A stretch of 52,887 bases of DNA from the NCBI RefSeq assembly GCF_030689685.1, contig NZ_JAUYEY010000029.1, forward strand, positions 1-52,887, given 5' to 3'. The position numbers and the translations under genes were made by a program. Position 1 is the first letter of the stretch. Each line of letters starts with the position of its first letter. The notes beneath the pieces are model-generated. The model saw nothing but the letters and a program-made list of their open reading frames with translations. It made no database searches and was not told the DNA's origin. Source of the DNA: Polaromonas sp. GTDB lineage: Bacteria; Pseudomonadota; Gammaproteobacteria; Burkholderiales; Burkholderiaceae_C. Below, piece after piece: positions 24,218 through 32,424 of this stretch.

Positions 24218-25515
24218 GCAGCAGCGGGTCGGCCCAGCCAGAACCGCTTGCCTTTCTGCGCCAGACCCGTGAAGGCAAAGTCCACCTCGGGCGCGCGGCC
24301 ACTGATGATGTCGGCAATCGCCGCGCCCGAGCCGCAGGCATGTGTCCAGCCCAGCGTGCCGTGCCCGGTGTTCAAAAACAGTTTGCGGGTTTGGGAGGCG
24401 CCGATGTAGGGCACGTTGGACGGCGTGGCAGGCCGCAGCCCGGTCCAGTACTGGGCATTTTTTCCGTCTGTCATTTCCGGAAACAGCTGGCGCACGCGCC
24501 GCACAATGGCTTCGCAGCGCACCAGATTCAGGTCGGTGTTGTAGCCGCCCAGCTCGGCGGTGCCGGCAATACGCAGGCGATTGCCCAGGCGCGAAAACAC
24601 CAGCTTGTACTCGTCGTCAGTCAATGACACATTGAAGGACGCCGCTTCATTGATCACCGGCAAGGTGACCGAGTAACCCTTGGCCGGGTAGATGCGCAGG
24701 CTCTGGCCCTGCAGCGCCGCCCACTGCGCGCTGTAGCTGCCCAGGCACATCACATAGGCGTCGGACTGGAGCTCACTGACGATGCCGTCGGCATTCGCAA
24801 TCTGTACCGCCGCCAGTGTGTTGCCCTCCTTGCGCGCACCGACGATGCGGGTGTTGTACAGAAACTCGACGCCCGCCGAAGTACACAGCGCCGCCAGCCT
24901 GGCGGTGAACTGATGGGCATCGCCAGACTCGTCGCTGGCTGTCATGCTGCCGCCCACCAGCTGGCTGCGGCTGGCGGCCAGCGCCGGTTCAATCGCCACA
25001 CATTCGTCCGGCGTTTTCATGTCGAGCTCGCAACCGTATTTACGCATCAGCGCGGCCGGTGCCTGGGCGTCTGCGTACTCTTTTTCGCTGGTGTAGAAAT
25101 GCAGAATGCCCGCGGTTTTCTGCTGGTAGTCGATGCCGGTGGCAGCGCGCAGTTGTTGCAGCGTGGCCCGGCTATACAGCCCCAGGTTCACCATCTGTTT
25201 GATGTTGTGCCGCGTGCGGCCTGGTGTGCACTGGCGCAGAAAGTCCAGGCCCCAGAGCCACTGGTTCAGATCGGGGCGCAGCCGAAACAACAGCGGCGCG
25301 TCTTCGCGCATCAGCCACTTCAAGACCTTGAACGGCGCGCCCGGGTTGGCCCAGGGTTCGGCGTGGCTGACCGAAACCTGCCCGCCGTTGGCAAAACTGG
25401 TTTCCAGGCCGGCGCCGGGCTGGCGCTCTACCACAGTGACCTCGTGGCCGGCCTGGCGCAAAAACCAGGCCGTGGTGATGCCGGTGACGCCGGCACCCAA
25501 AACAGTGACTTTCAT
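24208..25515 (-). CDS. dadA: D-amino-acid dehydrogenase-like FAD oxidoreductase under a glycine riboswitch
   Basis: 435 aa from ATG 25515. FAD-binding GAGVTG at residues 7-12 with acidic strand end VTVVERQPGAGLETSFANGG, the typical DadA opening, and IGASQTRKLFLNTGHGTLGW near the C-terminus. DadA oxidises D-amino acids to 2-oxo acids and passes electrons to the respiratory chain at the inner membrane. The leader RNA (25621-25817) is a tandem glycine riboswitch, so this enzyme is probably induced by glycine; glycine itself or a related amino acid may be the substrate. A glycine/D-amino-acid oxidase of the same fold is an alternative name. Confidence 0.88.
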   Translation of the reverse strand: MKVTVLGAGVTGITTAWFLRQAGHEVTVVERQPGAGLETSFANGGQVSVSHAEPWANPGAPFKVLKWLMREDAPLLFRLRPDLNQWLWGLDFLRQCTPGRTRHNIKQMVNLGLYSRATLQQLRAATGIDYQQKTAGILHFYTSEKEYADAQAPAALMRKYGCELDMKTPDECVAIEPALAASRSQLVGGSMTASDESGDAHQFTARLAALCTSAGVEFLYNTRIVGARKEGNTLAAVQIANADGIVSELQSDAYVMCLGSYSAQWAALQGQSLRIYPAKGYSVTLPVINEAASFNVSLTDDEYKLVFSRLGNRLRIAGTAELGGYNTDLNLVRCEAIVRRVRQLFPEMTDGKNAQYWTGLRPATPSNVPYIGASQTRKLFLNTGHGTLGWTHACGSGAAIADIISGRAPEVDFAFTGLAQKGKRFWLGRPAAAQI

Positions 25516-25620
25516 GAAAACTCCAAGGAAAAAAGGTCGCAAGCCCTTGCCGGGCATGCGTGAGCAGCTATGAAATTGGTAGCGTTTCAAAGCGGCGGCG
25601 TGCACCCGTCGGGGTGCCGC
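25516..25620 (-). promoter_or_regulatory. Expression platform between riboswitch and dadA
   Basis: On the minus strand a strong GCACCC/GGGTGC hairpin (25602-25617, 4-base loop) directly follows the second aptamer. Nearer the gene, GGCAAGGGCTTGC is followed by a run of six Ts, which looks like a short terminator stem just before the GGAG of dadA. Competition between the aptamer's P1 and these hairpins could switch expression. The exact switch is not resolved by eye. Confidence 0.5.
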
Positions 25621-25817
25621 TCCCACTGTCCTTGGTACCTGAGAGATTCAACCTGCCGCGCATCCAGCGCTTCGGGTTTTGCTCCTTCGGTGGTCGCCGC
25701 ATCGCGCGGCAACTCTCTCCAGATTCGGCGTGTTTCATTCAATACGGGAGCCTGAGCGATCATGGGAGATTGCGCCTTCGGCGGTCTGCGCGGGCGCAAA
25801 CACTCTCTTGAATGAAA
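25621..25817 (-). promoter_or_regulatory. Tandem glycine riboswitch
   Basis: Read on the minus strand there are two consecutive aptamers. The first (25736-25815) has AAGAGAGTGTTTGCGCC, then ACCGCCGAAGGCGCAA, then CGCTCAGGCTCCCG. The second (25625-25728) has CTGGAGAGAGTTGCC, then ACCACCGAAGGAGCAA, then AATCTCTCAGGTACCAAGGA and CAG. GGAGAG, CCGAAGG-GCAA and CTCAGG-A--GGACAG are the hallmarks of the glycine (gcvT) class. The two are joined by a short linker, the cooperative two-aptamer form. Downstream lies the dadA-like gene rather than the more usual gcv operon. Confidence 0.92.
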
Positions 25818-25880
25818 CTGTATTTTGCCATGGCGGTCGGCTGCAGCGGCGGCCAGCACGCGCGCCCGTAAAATCAAGCC

Positions 25881-27557
25881 ATGCTCCTCGTCAAACAAGA
25901 ATTGCTCGCGGCCCTGGCTGCCGAGCTGGACCAACTGTCCCCCGGTGCCGGCCAGAAGGCGGCTTTCGAGTCGCCCAAGGTCGCGGCCCACGGCGACTTC
26001 GCCTCCACTGCGGCCATGCAACTGGCCAAGCCGCTCAAGCTCAACCCGCGCCAGGTGGCCGATGGCCTGAAAGCCGCGCTGCTGGCCACGCCGGTCTACC
26101 AGCGCTGGGTCGATGCGATCGAGATCGCCGGGCCCGGCTTCATCAACTTCCGGCTCAAGCCCGAGGCCAAGCAGCAGACCGTGCGTGAGGTGCTGAATGC
26201 CGCCGGTCTGTACGGCGTCAAGCCGCCGCAGGCCGGGCAACGCGTGCTGGTCGAGTTTGTCTCGGCCAACCCGACCGGCCCGCTGCATGTGGGCCACGGC
26301 CGGCAGGCCGCGCTGGGCGACGCGATCTGCAACCTGTTTGCGACCCAGGGCCAGGACGTGTACCGCGAGTTTTATTACAACGACGCGGGCGTGCAGATCC
26401 ACACGCTGGCCACCAGCACACAGGCACGCGCCCAGGGCTTGAAACCGGGTGATGCCGGTTGGCCCGAACCGGCTTACAACGGCGACTACATCGCCGACAT
26501 CGCGGCCGACTTCATGGCGAAGAAAACCGTCAAGTCCGATGACCGCGAATTCACCGCCTCGGGCGACATCGCCGACCTGGACGCGATCCGCCAGTTTGCC
26601 GTGGCCTATCTGCGCCGCGAGCAGGACCTCGACCTGCAGGCCTTTGCGGTGAAGTTTGACAACTACTACCTGGAGTCCAGCCTGTACAGCTCGGGCCGGG
26701 TCGAGGACACCGTGGCCAAACTCAAAGCCGCCGGCAAGACCTACGAACTCGACGGCGCGCTGTGGCTGCGGTCTACCGACTACGGCGACGACAAGGACCG
26801 CGTGATGCGCAAGAGCGACGGCGGCTACACCTACTTTGTGCCCGACGTCGCCTACCACCTGGCCAAGTGGGAACGCGGCTTCACGAAAGCCATCAACATC
26901 CAGGGCATGGACCACCACGGCACCATCGCGCGGGTACGCGCCGGCCTGCAGGCCGCAGGCGTTGGCATTCCCGAAGGTTACCCCGACTATGTGCTGCACA
27001 CCATGGTGCGTGTGGTCAAGGGCGGCGAAGAGGTCAAAATCAGCAAGCGCGCTGGCAGCTACGTCACCCTGCGCGATCTGATCGAGTGGACCAGCAAGGA
27101 CGCGGTGCGTTTCTTTCTGCTCAGCCGCAAGCCCGACACCGAGTACACCTTCGACGTGGACCTGGCTGTGGCGAAAAACAACGACAACCCGGTGTATTAC
27201 GTGCAGTACGCCCACGCACGCATCTGCTCGGTGCTGGCGGCCTGGGGCGGCGACGAAGTCACATTGAAGGATGTGGACCTGGCTGCTCTGGCCAGCGCGC
27301 AGGCGCAGGCGCTGATGCTGCTGATGGCCAGGTATCCCGAGATGCTGACCAACGCGGCCGCCGGATTTGCGCCGCACGACGTGGCCTTTTACCTGCGCGA
27401 ACTCGCCGCCTGTTACCACAGCTATTACGACGCCGAGCGTATCCTGGTCGATGACGAAGCGGTCAAGTTGGCCCGCCTCGCGCTGGTCGCGGCGACGGCG
27501 CAGGTGTTGCACAATGGCTTGGCTGTGCTGGGCGTCGATGCCCCGCGCAAAATGTAA
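25881..27557 (+). CDS. argS: Arginine--tRNA ligase
   Basis: 558 aa, cytoplasmic class I aminoacyl-tRNA synthetase charging tRNA-Arg. The HIGH-like signature is HVGH at residues 136-139 in [20 protein letters not shown], and the KMSKS-like loop is KISK at 386-389. The GMDHHG segment and the DALRP-type anticodon-binding C-terminus ([12 protein letters not shown]...) are in place. Length is normal. It is followed three bases later by the SPOR-domain gene, so the two are co-transcribed. It diverges from the riboswitch-controlled dadA. Confidence 0.97.
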   Translation: MLLVKQELLAALAAELDQLSPGAGQKAAFESPKVAAHGDFASTAAMQLAKPLKLNPRQVADGLKAALLATPVYQRWVDAIEIAGPGFINFRLKPEAKQQTVREVLNAAGLYGVKPPQAGQRVLVEFVSANPTGPLHVGHGRQAALGDAICNLFATQGQDVYREFYYNDAGVQIHTLATSTQARAQGLKPGDAGWPEPAYNGDYIADIAADFMAKKTVKSDDREFTASGDIADLDAIRQFAVAYLRREQDLDLQAFAVKFDNYYLESSLYSSGRVEDTVAKLKAAGKTYELDGALWLRSTDYGDDKDRVMRKSDGGYTYFVPDVAYHLAKWERGFTKAINIQGMDHHGTIARVRAGLQAAGVGIPEGYPDYVLHTMVRVVKGGEEVKISKRAGSYVTLRDLIEWTSKDAVRFFLLSRKPDTEYTFDVDLAVAKNNDNPVYYVQYAHARICSVLAAWGGDEVTLKDVDLAALASAQAQALMLLMARYPEMLTNAAAGFAPHDVAFYLRELAACYHSYYDAERILVDDEAVKLARLALVAATAQVLHNGLAVLGVDAPRKM

Positions 27558-27560
27558 GGA

Positions 27561-28259
27561 ATGACCATCACCATGGCGCGCAAGCTCTCCAACACGCCTA
27601 CCGGGCAAGGCATGAAAAAACAACGCGGTGGCACCCTGCTCGGCCTGATCATCGGTGCGCTGATCGGCCTGGCTGCGGCGCTGGCCGTGGCGGTCTACAT
27701 CACCAAGGTGCCGGTGCCCTTCATGAACAAGGGCCAGTCGCGCAGCCCGGACCATGACGCCGCCGAAGCCAAGAAGAACCAGAACTGGAACCCGAACGCC
27801 CCGCTGTACGGCAAGAACCCGGCCAAGCCGGCTGCGGCCTCCGGGGCGGTGACCGATGTGACGCCCCAGCCTGCTTCGCCAGCCACCGCCCAAAAGCCGG
27901 TGGCCGACCCGACCGCCGCCAAGCCGGGCAAGCCCGCCGCCGATCCGATTGGCGATCTGGCCAAGGCCAAAATGACGGGGCCGGCGGCGGCCCCAGCGCC
28001 GGCCGCCACCTCGGGCGCCGACCCGTTCAGCTACTTTGTGCAGGTCGGCGCTTTCCGCACGCCCGAAGACGCCGAACAGCAGCGCGCCAAGATTTCGTTG
28101 ATGGGCCTGGAAGCCAAGGTGACAGAACGCGAGCAATCGGGCCGCACCGTGTTTCGTGTGCGCCTTGGTCCTTTCGACAAGAAAGAAGAGGCCGACAAAG
28201 CCAAGGAACGGCTGGACGGCAGCGGCGTCGAAACCGCCCTGGTGCGCGTCCAGCGCTGA
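27561..28259 (+). CDS. SPOR-domain protein, FtsN-like
   Basis: 232 aa. A short basic cytoplasmic tail, one membrane segment (about residues 24-45, GGTLLGLIIGALIGLAAALA), a long Ala/Pro-rich periplasmic linker, and a C-terminal SPOR domain (residues ~155-230, YFVQVGAFRTPEDAEQQRAK, VFRVRLGPFDKKEEADKAKE) that binds denuded peptidoglycan at the septum. This layout fits FtsN-type division proteins and in Burkholderiales the gene often follows argS. AAGGA touches ATG 27561; the in-frame ATG at 27573 is an equally likely start. Confidence 0.88.
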   Translation: MTITMARKLSNTPTGQGMKKQRGGTLLGLIIGALIGLAAALAVAVYITKVPVPFMNKGQSRSPDHDAAEAKKNQNWNPNAPLYGKNPAKPAAASGAVTDVTPQPASPATAQKPVADPTAAKPGKPAADPIGDLAKAKMTGPAAAPAPAATSGADPFSYFVQVGAFRTPEDAEQQRAKISLMGLEAKVTEREQSGRTVFRVRLGPFDKKEEADKAKERLDGSGVETALVRVQR

Positions 28260-28322
28260 ACTTTCTGCCGGCAGGGTGTCCAACCTTGTCGCACCATCCA
28301 GCACTAAACGGAGAAATGATTG

Positions 28323-28973
28323 ATGCAACGACGTGAATTTACGATAGCCACCGCTTCAATGGCCGCCGCCTCGCTGGGCGCCTTGGGCACCACAGCCCTG
28401 GCCCAGGCGCCGGCACCGCGCGCGGGAACCGACTTCCTGGTCCTCGACAAACCGGCCTCGGTGGAAGCCCCGGCCGGCAAGATCGAGGTGGTGGAGTTCT
28501 TCTGGTACAGCTGCCCGCACTGCAACCGCTTCGAGCCGGCACTGGAAGAATGGATCAAAAAGGCCCCGAAAGATGTGGTGGTGCGGCGTGTGCCGGTGTC
28601 CTTCCGGCCGGATTTCGAGCCGCAGCAGCGCCTGTACTTCGTGCTCGAAGCCATGAACAAGGTCGAGGAGCTTCACAAAAAGGTGTTTCTGGCCATCCAC
28701 GGTGAAAAACAACTGCTCAACACCGCCGAGCTGATAGCGGCCTGGGCTGAAAAGCAGGGCCTGAACCGGGCCAAATTCAGCGAGATGTACAACTCGTTTT
28801 CCATTGCCACCAAGGCCCGCAAGGCCACGCAGTTGCAGGACGCCTACAAGGTGGACGGGGTGCCGGCGCTGGGCGTGGCCGGGCGTTTTTACACCTCGGG
28901 CGAGCTCGCCAAAAACATGGACCGGGCGCTGCAGGTCACCGACTACCTGGTGGTTCAGGCCAGAAAAGGTTAG
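28323..28973 (+). CDS. dsbA: Thiol:disulfide interchange protein DsbA
   Basis: 216 aa from ATG 28323 (GGAG upstream; a TTG lies one codon earlier). A signal peptide (residues 1-28, ending ALA-QA) exports it to the periplasm. The thioredoxin fold has the CPHC active site at residues 64-67 (EFFWYSCPHCNRF) and the cis-proline loop VDGVPALGV. It oxidises cysteine pairs in exported proteins. The N-terminus has a basic QRREF start that slightly resembles a Tat motif. It lies about 60 bases after the SPOR gene on the same strand. Confidence 0.93.
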   Translation: MQRREFTIATASMAAASLGALGTTALAQAPAPRAGTDFLVLDKPASVEAPAGKIEVVEFFWYSCPHCNRFEPALEEWIKKAPKDVVVRRVPVSFRPDFEPQQRLYFVLEAMNKVEELHKKVFLAIHGEKQLLNTAELIAAWAEKQGLNRAKFSEMYNSFSIATKARKATQLQDAYKVDGVPALGVAGRFYTSGELAKNMDRALQVTDYLVVQARKG

Positions 28974-28974
28974 C

Positions 28975-29160
28975 CCCCACGCTCGCTCACTGCGTGTAGC
29001 TCTCGCACCTTGCAGGCCGCCGCTCGCCAGAGGCTTCGCTTCTGATGCCTGTCCAAACCTGCTCAAGCAGGTTCGGAGCCGCAGGCACCAGCCCCGAGGG
29101 GGCGCTGCGCCTGCGGACTGGCAGAGCCAGATCCGCGGCCCTGGCTGGCCTGGTTCGGGG
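28975..29160. repeat. Dispersed repeat, family 2 (copy 1, with internal insert)
   Basis: Begins GCCCCCACGCTCGCTCACTG and ends near ATCCGCGGCCC. The same ends and a GGGGGCG-CTGCGCCTGCGGAC core are found at 40153-40245 (opposite orientation) and more loosely at 30729-30827. This copy carries about 85 extra bases in the middle, including a CCTGCTCAAGCAGG hairpin. It fills most of the 350-base gap between dsbA and lptA; no gene is seen in it. Confidence 0.75.
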
Positions 29161-29176
29161 TTCATCTTCGCGCAAT

Positions 29177-29201
29177 CCGTTCGTTCTGAGCTTGTCGGAG
29201 G
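29177..29201. repeat. Decayed copy of dispersed repeat, family 3
   Basis: CCGTTCGTTCTGAGCTTGTC corresponds to one arm of the intact element at 16507-16573. The other arm is missing. Confidence 0.55.
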
Positions 29202-29225
29202 ATGCCTTCTAGGCGATCAAACTTG

Positions 29226-29247
29226 CCGCCCGCATGGGCGGTTTTTT
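29226..29247 (+). terminator. Intrinsic terminator upstream of lptA
   Basis: Perfect 6-base stem CCGCCC/GGGCGG with loop GCAT, followed by six Ts. It ends transcription from the argS-dsbA group. A TACAAT at 29280-29285 just after it is a plausible -10 box for lptA-lptB, although no good -35 is visible. Confidence 0.85.
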
Positions 29248-29323
29248 GTTTGCTGCGCCATTTGGCGGAGCGGCGTGGCTACAATGATCCAATCCAACCA
29301 AAGCAGCAAGATTCGTGCCCCTT

Positions 29324-29941
29324 ATGAACTACCCCGCCTGTGTACTGATGCTGGCCGCTGCCCTGGCGGCCCTACCGGCCGCCGCTGAAAAAGGCGACCG
29401 CGACAAACCCATGAATGCCGAGGCCGACGCGCTGCGGTATGACGACCTCAAGCAGACCAGCGTTTTCACCGGCAATGTGGTGATCACCAAGGGCACCATC
29501 ATCATCCGCGGCGCGCGTGTGGACGTGATGCAGGACGCCGAGGGCTACCAGACCGCCTTTGTGTATGCCGCCCCCGACAAGCTGGCGTTTTACCGCAAGA
29601 AGCGTGACCTGGTGGACGAATACATCGAGGGCGAGGGCGAAAAAATCGAATACGACAGCCGCGCCGACACCGTCAAGTTCATCAAGCAGGCCGTATTGCG
29701 CCGTTATGTGGGCGCCACGCTGGCCGACGAAACCATCGGCAACCTGATTGTTTACGACAACCCGACCGATGTTTTCACAGTGGACAGCAGCGGCCAGAAC
29801 CGCACCGCCAGCAACCCGTCCGGCCGCATCCGCGCGCTGCTGGCGCCGCGCAACAAGCCTGGCGCCGTTGTCACGCCCCCGCCCGCCGGTCCGACGCCCA
29901 CCCTGCGCCCCAGCACCACGCTGGGCGACGATAAAAAGTAA
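29324..29941 (+). CDS. lptA: Lipopolysaccharide transport periplasmic protein LptA
   Basis: 205 aa from ATG 29324 (GTG 29315 is an alternative). A signal peptide (residues 1-21, ending AAA) is followed by the OstA/LptA beta-jellyroll: MNAEADALRYDDLKQTSVFTGNVVI, TKGTIIIRGARVDV, IEGEGEKIEYDSRADTVKF. It carries LPS across the periplasm between LptC and LptD. A Pro-rich tail (residues ~175-205) is an addition common in this group. The lptB gene follows by 10 bases. The kdsC and lptC genes that usually precede lptA are not seen here. Confidence 0.92.
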   Translation: MNYPACVLMLAAALAALPAAAEKGDRDKPMNAEADALRYDDLKQTSVFTGNVVITKGTIIIRGARVDVMQDAEGYQTAFVYAAPDKLAFYRKKRDLVDEYIEGEGEKIEYDSRADTVKFIKQAVLRRYVGATLADETIGNLIVYDNPTDVFTVDSSGQNRTASNPSGRIRALLAPRNKPGAVVTPPPAGPTPTLRPSTTLGDDKK

Positions 29942-29951
29942 ACCCGTCTCA

Positions 29952-30719
29952 ATGAATGTGCCCCCGGAAACCGCTCCCGTCAGCCGCCTTGTTGCCAGCG
30001 GCCTGCAAAAATCCTACGGCAGCCGCAAGGTGGTCAAGGATGTCTCGCTAACCGTCCAGAAGGGCGAAGTCGTGGGGCTGCTCGGCCCCAACGGCGCCGG
30101 CAAGACGACCTCGTTTTACATGATCGTCGGGCTGGTGCGCGCCGATGCCGGCGAGATCACCATCGACGGTGAGTCGATCGAGCACATGCCCATCCACAAG
30201 CGCTCACGCCTCGGCCTGAGCTATCTGCCGCAGGAAGCCTCGATTTTCCGCAAGCTCACGGTCGAGCAAAATGTGCGCGCCGTGCTGGAGCTGCAGACCG
30301 ACGAGGCCGGCAAACCACTGGCCGCCGATGTGCTCAATGCGCGCCTTGACAGCCTGCTGCAGGACTTGCGCGTGGACCACCTGCGTGACTCGCCGGCGCC
30401 GGCGCTGTCCGGCGGCGAGCGCCGCCGCGTCGAGATTGCCCGCGCGCTGGCGACGCAGCCCCGCTTCATCCTGCTCGACGAACCGTTTGCCGGTATCGAC
30501 CCGATCGCCGTGATCGAGATTCAGCGGATCATCGGTTTCCTCAAATCCCGCGGTATCGGCGTGCTGATCACCGACCACAACGTGCGTGAAACCCTGGGCA
30601 TTTGCGACCACGCCTGCATCATCAGCGATGGCCATGTGCTGGCCACCGGCACGCCGTCCGAAATCGTCAACAACGCCGATGTGCGCCGGGTGTATCTCGG
30701 TGAGCACTTCAAGATGTAG
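29952..30719 (+). CDS. lptB: LPS export ABC transporter ATP-binding protein LptB
   Basis: 255 aa. ABC ATPase: Walker A GPNGAGKT at residues 45-52, Q-loop LPQEASIFRKL, signature LSGGERRR near 153-160, Walker B FILLDEPFAGID near 171-182, switch His in ITDHNVRETLGICD. The GLSYLPQEASIFRKLTVEQN block is diagnostic of LptB. It powers LPS extraction from the inner membrane with LptFG, which are encoded elsewhere. Ten bases separate it from lptA; rpoN follows after a dispersed repeat. Confidence 0.96.
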   Translation: MNVPPETAPVSRLVASGLQKSYGSRKVVKDVSLTVQKGEVVGLLGPNGAGKTTSFYMIVGLVRADAGEITIDGESIEHMPIHKRSRLGLSYLPQEASIFRKLTVEQNVRAVLELQTDEAGKPLAADVLNARLDSLLQDLRVDHLRDSPAPALSGGERRRVEIARALATQPRFILLDEPFAGIDPIAVIEIQRIIGFLKSRGIGVLITDHNVRETLGICDHACIISDGHVLATGTPSEIVNNADVRRVYLGEHFKM

Positions 30720-30728
30720 GCCATGGTT

Positions 30729-30827
30729 CCCCCCCGTTGTCGCTCACTTCGTGTAGCTCCCTCCCCCCTGCAGGGGGCGGCGCCTGCGCCCCGGCTAAGC
30801 CGGTTGCGCGGCCCCCGCTTGGTTAAT
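30729..30827. repeat. Dispersed repeat, family 2 (copy 2)
   Basis: CCCCCCGTTGTCGCTCACTT through GCGGCCCCCGCTTGG, with internal hairpins CCCCCCTGCAGGGGG and CCGGCTAAGCCGG. It has the same end sequences as copies at 28975 and 40153 but is more diverged. It lies between lptB and rpoN. Confidence 0.7.
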
Positions 30828-30865
30828 ACCTCCCAACCCGCGTTGCTGCGCGTTTAGGGGGTGGC

Positions 30866-32410
30866 ATGAAGCAGGGACTTTCCCTCCGCGTCTCGCAGCA
30901 TCTGGCGCTCACGCCCCAGTTGCAGCAGTCGATCCGCCTGCTGCAGCTCTCAACGCTGGAGCTGAGCCAGGAGGTTGAGCAAATGCTCGACGAGAACCCG
31001 TTTCTGGAGGTGTCCGAAGATGCCGCGCCGCGTGAGGACTTCGGGCTGGGCCAGACCGACACGCCGGTGAGCCAGGAGACGCGCGAGTTCGAGTCCACCA
31101 CGGACACGGCGGCCAGTATTCCGGACGACAGCGGTCCCGCCAGCACCAGCGATGCCGAGCCCAGCAGCGAAGCTAAACTCGAAGAAAGCTGGGAAGGCGA
31201 CGGCAGCGTCGAGACCGCACCCGATGACAACGAGTGGGGCGGTGACGCCACCCCGCGCAAGAACAAGAACAACAACAACGACGACAGCGATGTCGATGCC
31301 ACCGAATTGGCGCGCGGCCATGAGTCGCTGCAGGAGCATCTACACCGGCAGGCGCTGTCGCTGCGCCTGTCGCCCGAGGGCAAGGCAGCGCTGCATTTTC
31401 TGATCGAATCGCTCAATGACGACGGCTACCTGGAAGACAGCCTGGCCTCGCTGGCCGCCGGTCTGGCCGGGGACGATCTGGAGCAGGTGGAAGCGCTGGA
31501 GCACGAGTTTTCGGTGGCGCTCAAGTTGTTGCATCACATGGAGCCTCCAGGCGTGGGCGCGCGCAACCTGGCTGAGTGCCTGGGCCTGCAACTGCTCGAT
31601 TGCCGCAACTGCGACGAAACCCGTGCTGCCATCGCCATGTGCCAGCAGCCCATGGAATTGCTGGCCAAACGTGACGTGAAACGGCTGGTGCAGCTCTGCG
31701 GTTTTTCGGACACGGTGATCAAGGGCGCGATTGCCTTGATCGGCCGGCTCGACCCCAAGCCGGGCCGGCGTTTTGTCAATGTCGAGCGCAACCTGGTGGT
31801 GCCCGACGTGTTGGTGGTCAAATCCGGCCGGGGGTTCAAGGTGTCGCTCAACAGCGATGTAATGCCGCGCCTGCGTGTGCACGACATCTACGCCAATGCA
31901 ATCAAGCAGAACAAGGGCCAGGGCGGCGCCGCGTTGCAGCAGCGCCTGCAGGAGGCGCGCTGGTTCATCAAGAACATCCAGCAGCGTTTTGACACCATCC
32001 TGCGCGTCAGCAGCGCGATTGTGGAGCGGCAGAAAAACTTCTTCACGCATGGCGAGCTGGCCATGCGCCCGCTGGTGCTGCGCGAGATTGCCGACGAGCT
32101 GGGCCTGCATGAATCGACCATTTCGCGCGTGACCACCGCCAAATACATGAGCACGCCGTTTGGCACCTTCGAGCTCAAATACTTCTTTGGCTCGGCGCTG
32201 GGTACCGAAACCGGCGGCAACGCATCCAGCACGGCCGTGCGCGCGCTGATCAAACAATTCGTCGCATCCGAGAGCCTTAAAAAGCCGCTCAGCGACAACC
32301 AGATTTCTGAAATGCTCAAAGAGCAGGGCATTGAATGCGCGCGCCGCACCGTTGCCAAGTACCGCGAAGCCCTGCGTATCGCGCCGGCCAACCTGCGGCG
32401 CTCCCTCTAA
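30866..32410 (+). CDS. rpoN: RNA polymerase sigma-54 factor
   Basis: 514 aa. Region I is Gln/Leu-rich (LTPQLQQSIRLLQLSTLELS), followed by an acidic low-complexity region II (residues ~45-150, including an Asn/Asp run), the core-binding domain, the promoter-crosslinking region and helix-turn-helix (residues ~395-440, LREIADELGLHESTISRVTT), and the RpoN box ARRTVAKYRE at 492-501 that reads the -24 element. It directs core polymerase to -24/-12 promoters needing enhancer-binding activators. The lptB-rpoN order is conserved in Proteobacteria, but the hpf and ptsN genes that commonly follow are absent here. Confidence 0.96.
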   Translation: MKQGLSLRVSQHLALTPQLQQSIRLLQLSTLELSQEVEQMLDENPFLEVSEDAAPREDFGLGQTDTPVSQETREFESTTDTAASIPDDSGPASTSDAEPSSEAKLEESWEGDGSVETAPDDNEWGGDATPRKNKNNNNDDSDVDATELARGHESLQEHLHRQALSLRLSPEGKAALHFLIESLNDDGYLEDSLASLAAGLAGDDLEQVEALEHEFSVALKLLHHMEPPGVGARNLAECLGLQLLDCRNCDETRAAIAMCQQPMELLAKRDVKRLVQLCGFSDTVIKGAIALIGRLDPKPGRRFVNVERNLVVPDVLVVKSGRGFKVSLNSDVMPRLRVHDIYANAIKQNKGQGGAALQQRLQEARWFIKNIQQRFDTILRVSSAIVERQKNFFTHGELAMRPLVLREIADELGLHESTISRVTTAKYMSTPFGTFELKYFFGSALGTETGGNASSTAVRALIKQFVASESLKKPLSDNQISEMLKEQGIECARRTVAKYREALRIAPANLRRSL

Positions 32411-32424
32411 ACCAGGCCCAGACG

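Noticed and set aside
25587..28328. A 913-codon open frame on the minus strand across argS, the SPOR gene and the riboswitch
   Set aside because: It lies opposite two well-supported genes, has no ribosome-binding site and a His/Gly/Arg-rich composition typical of antisense frames in GC-rich DNA.
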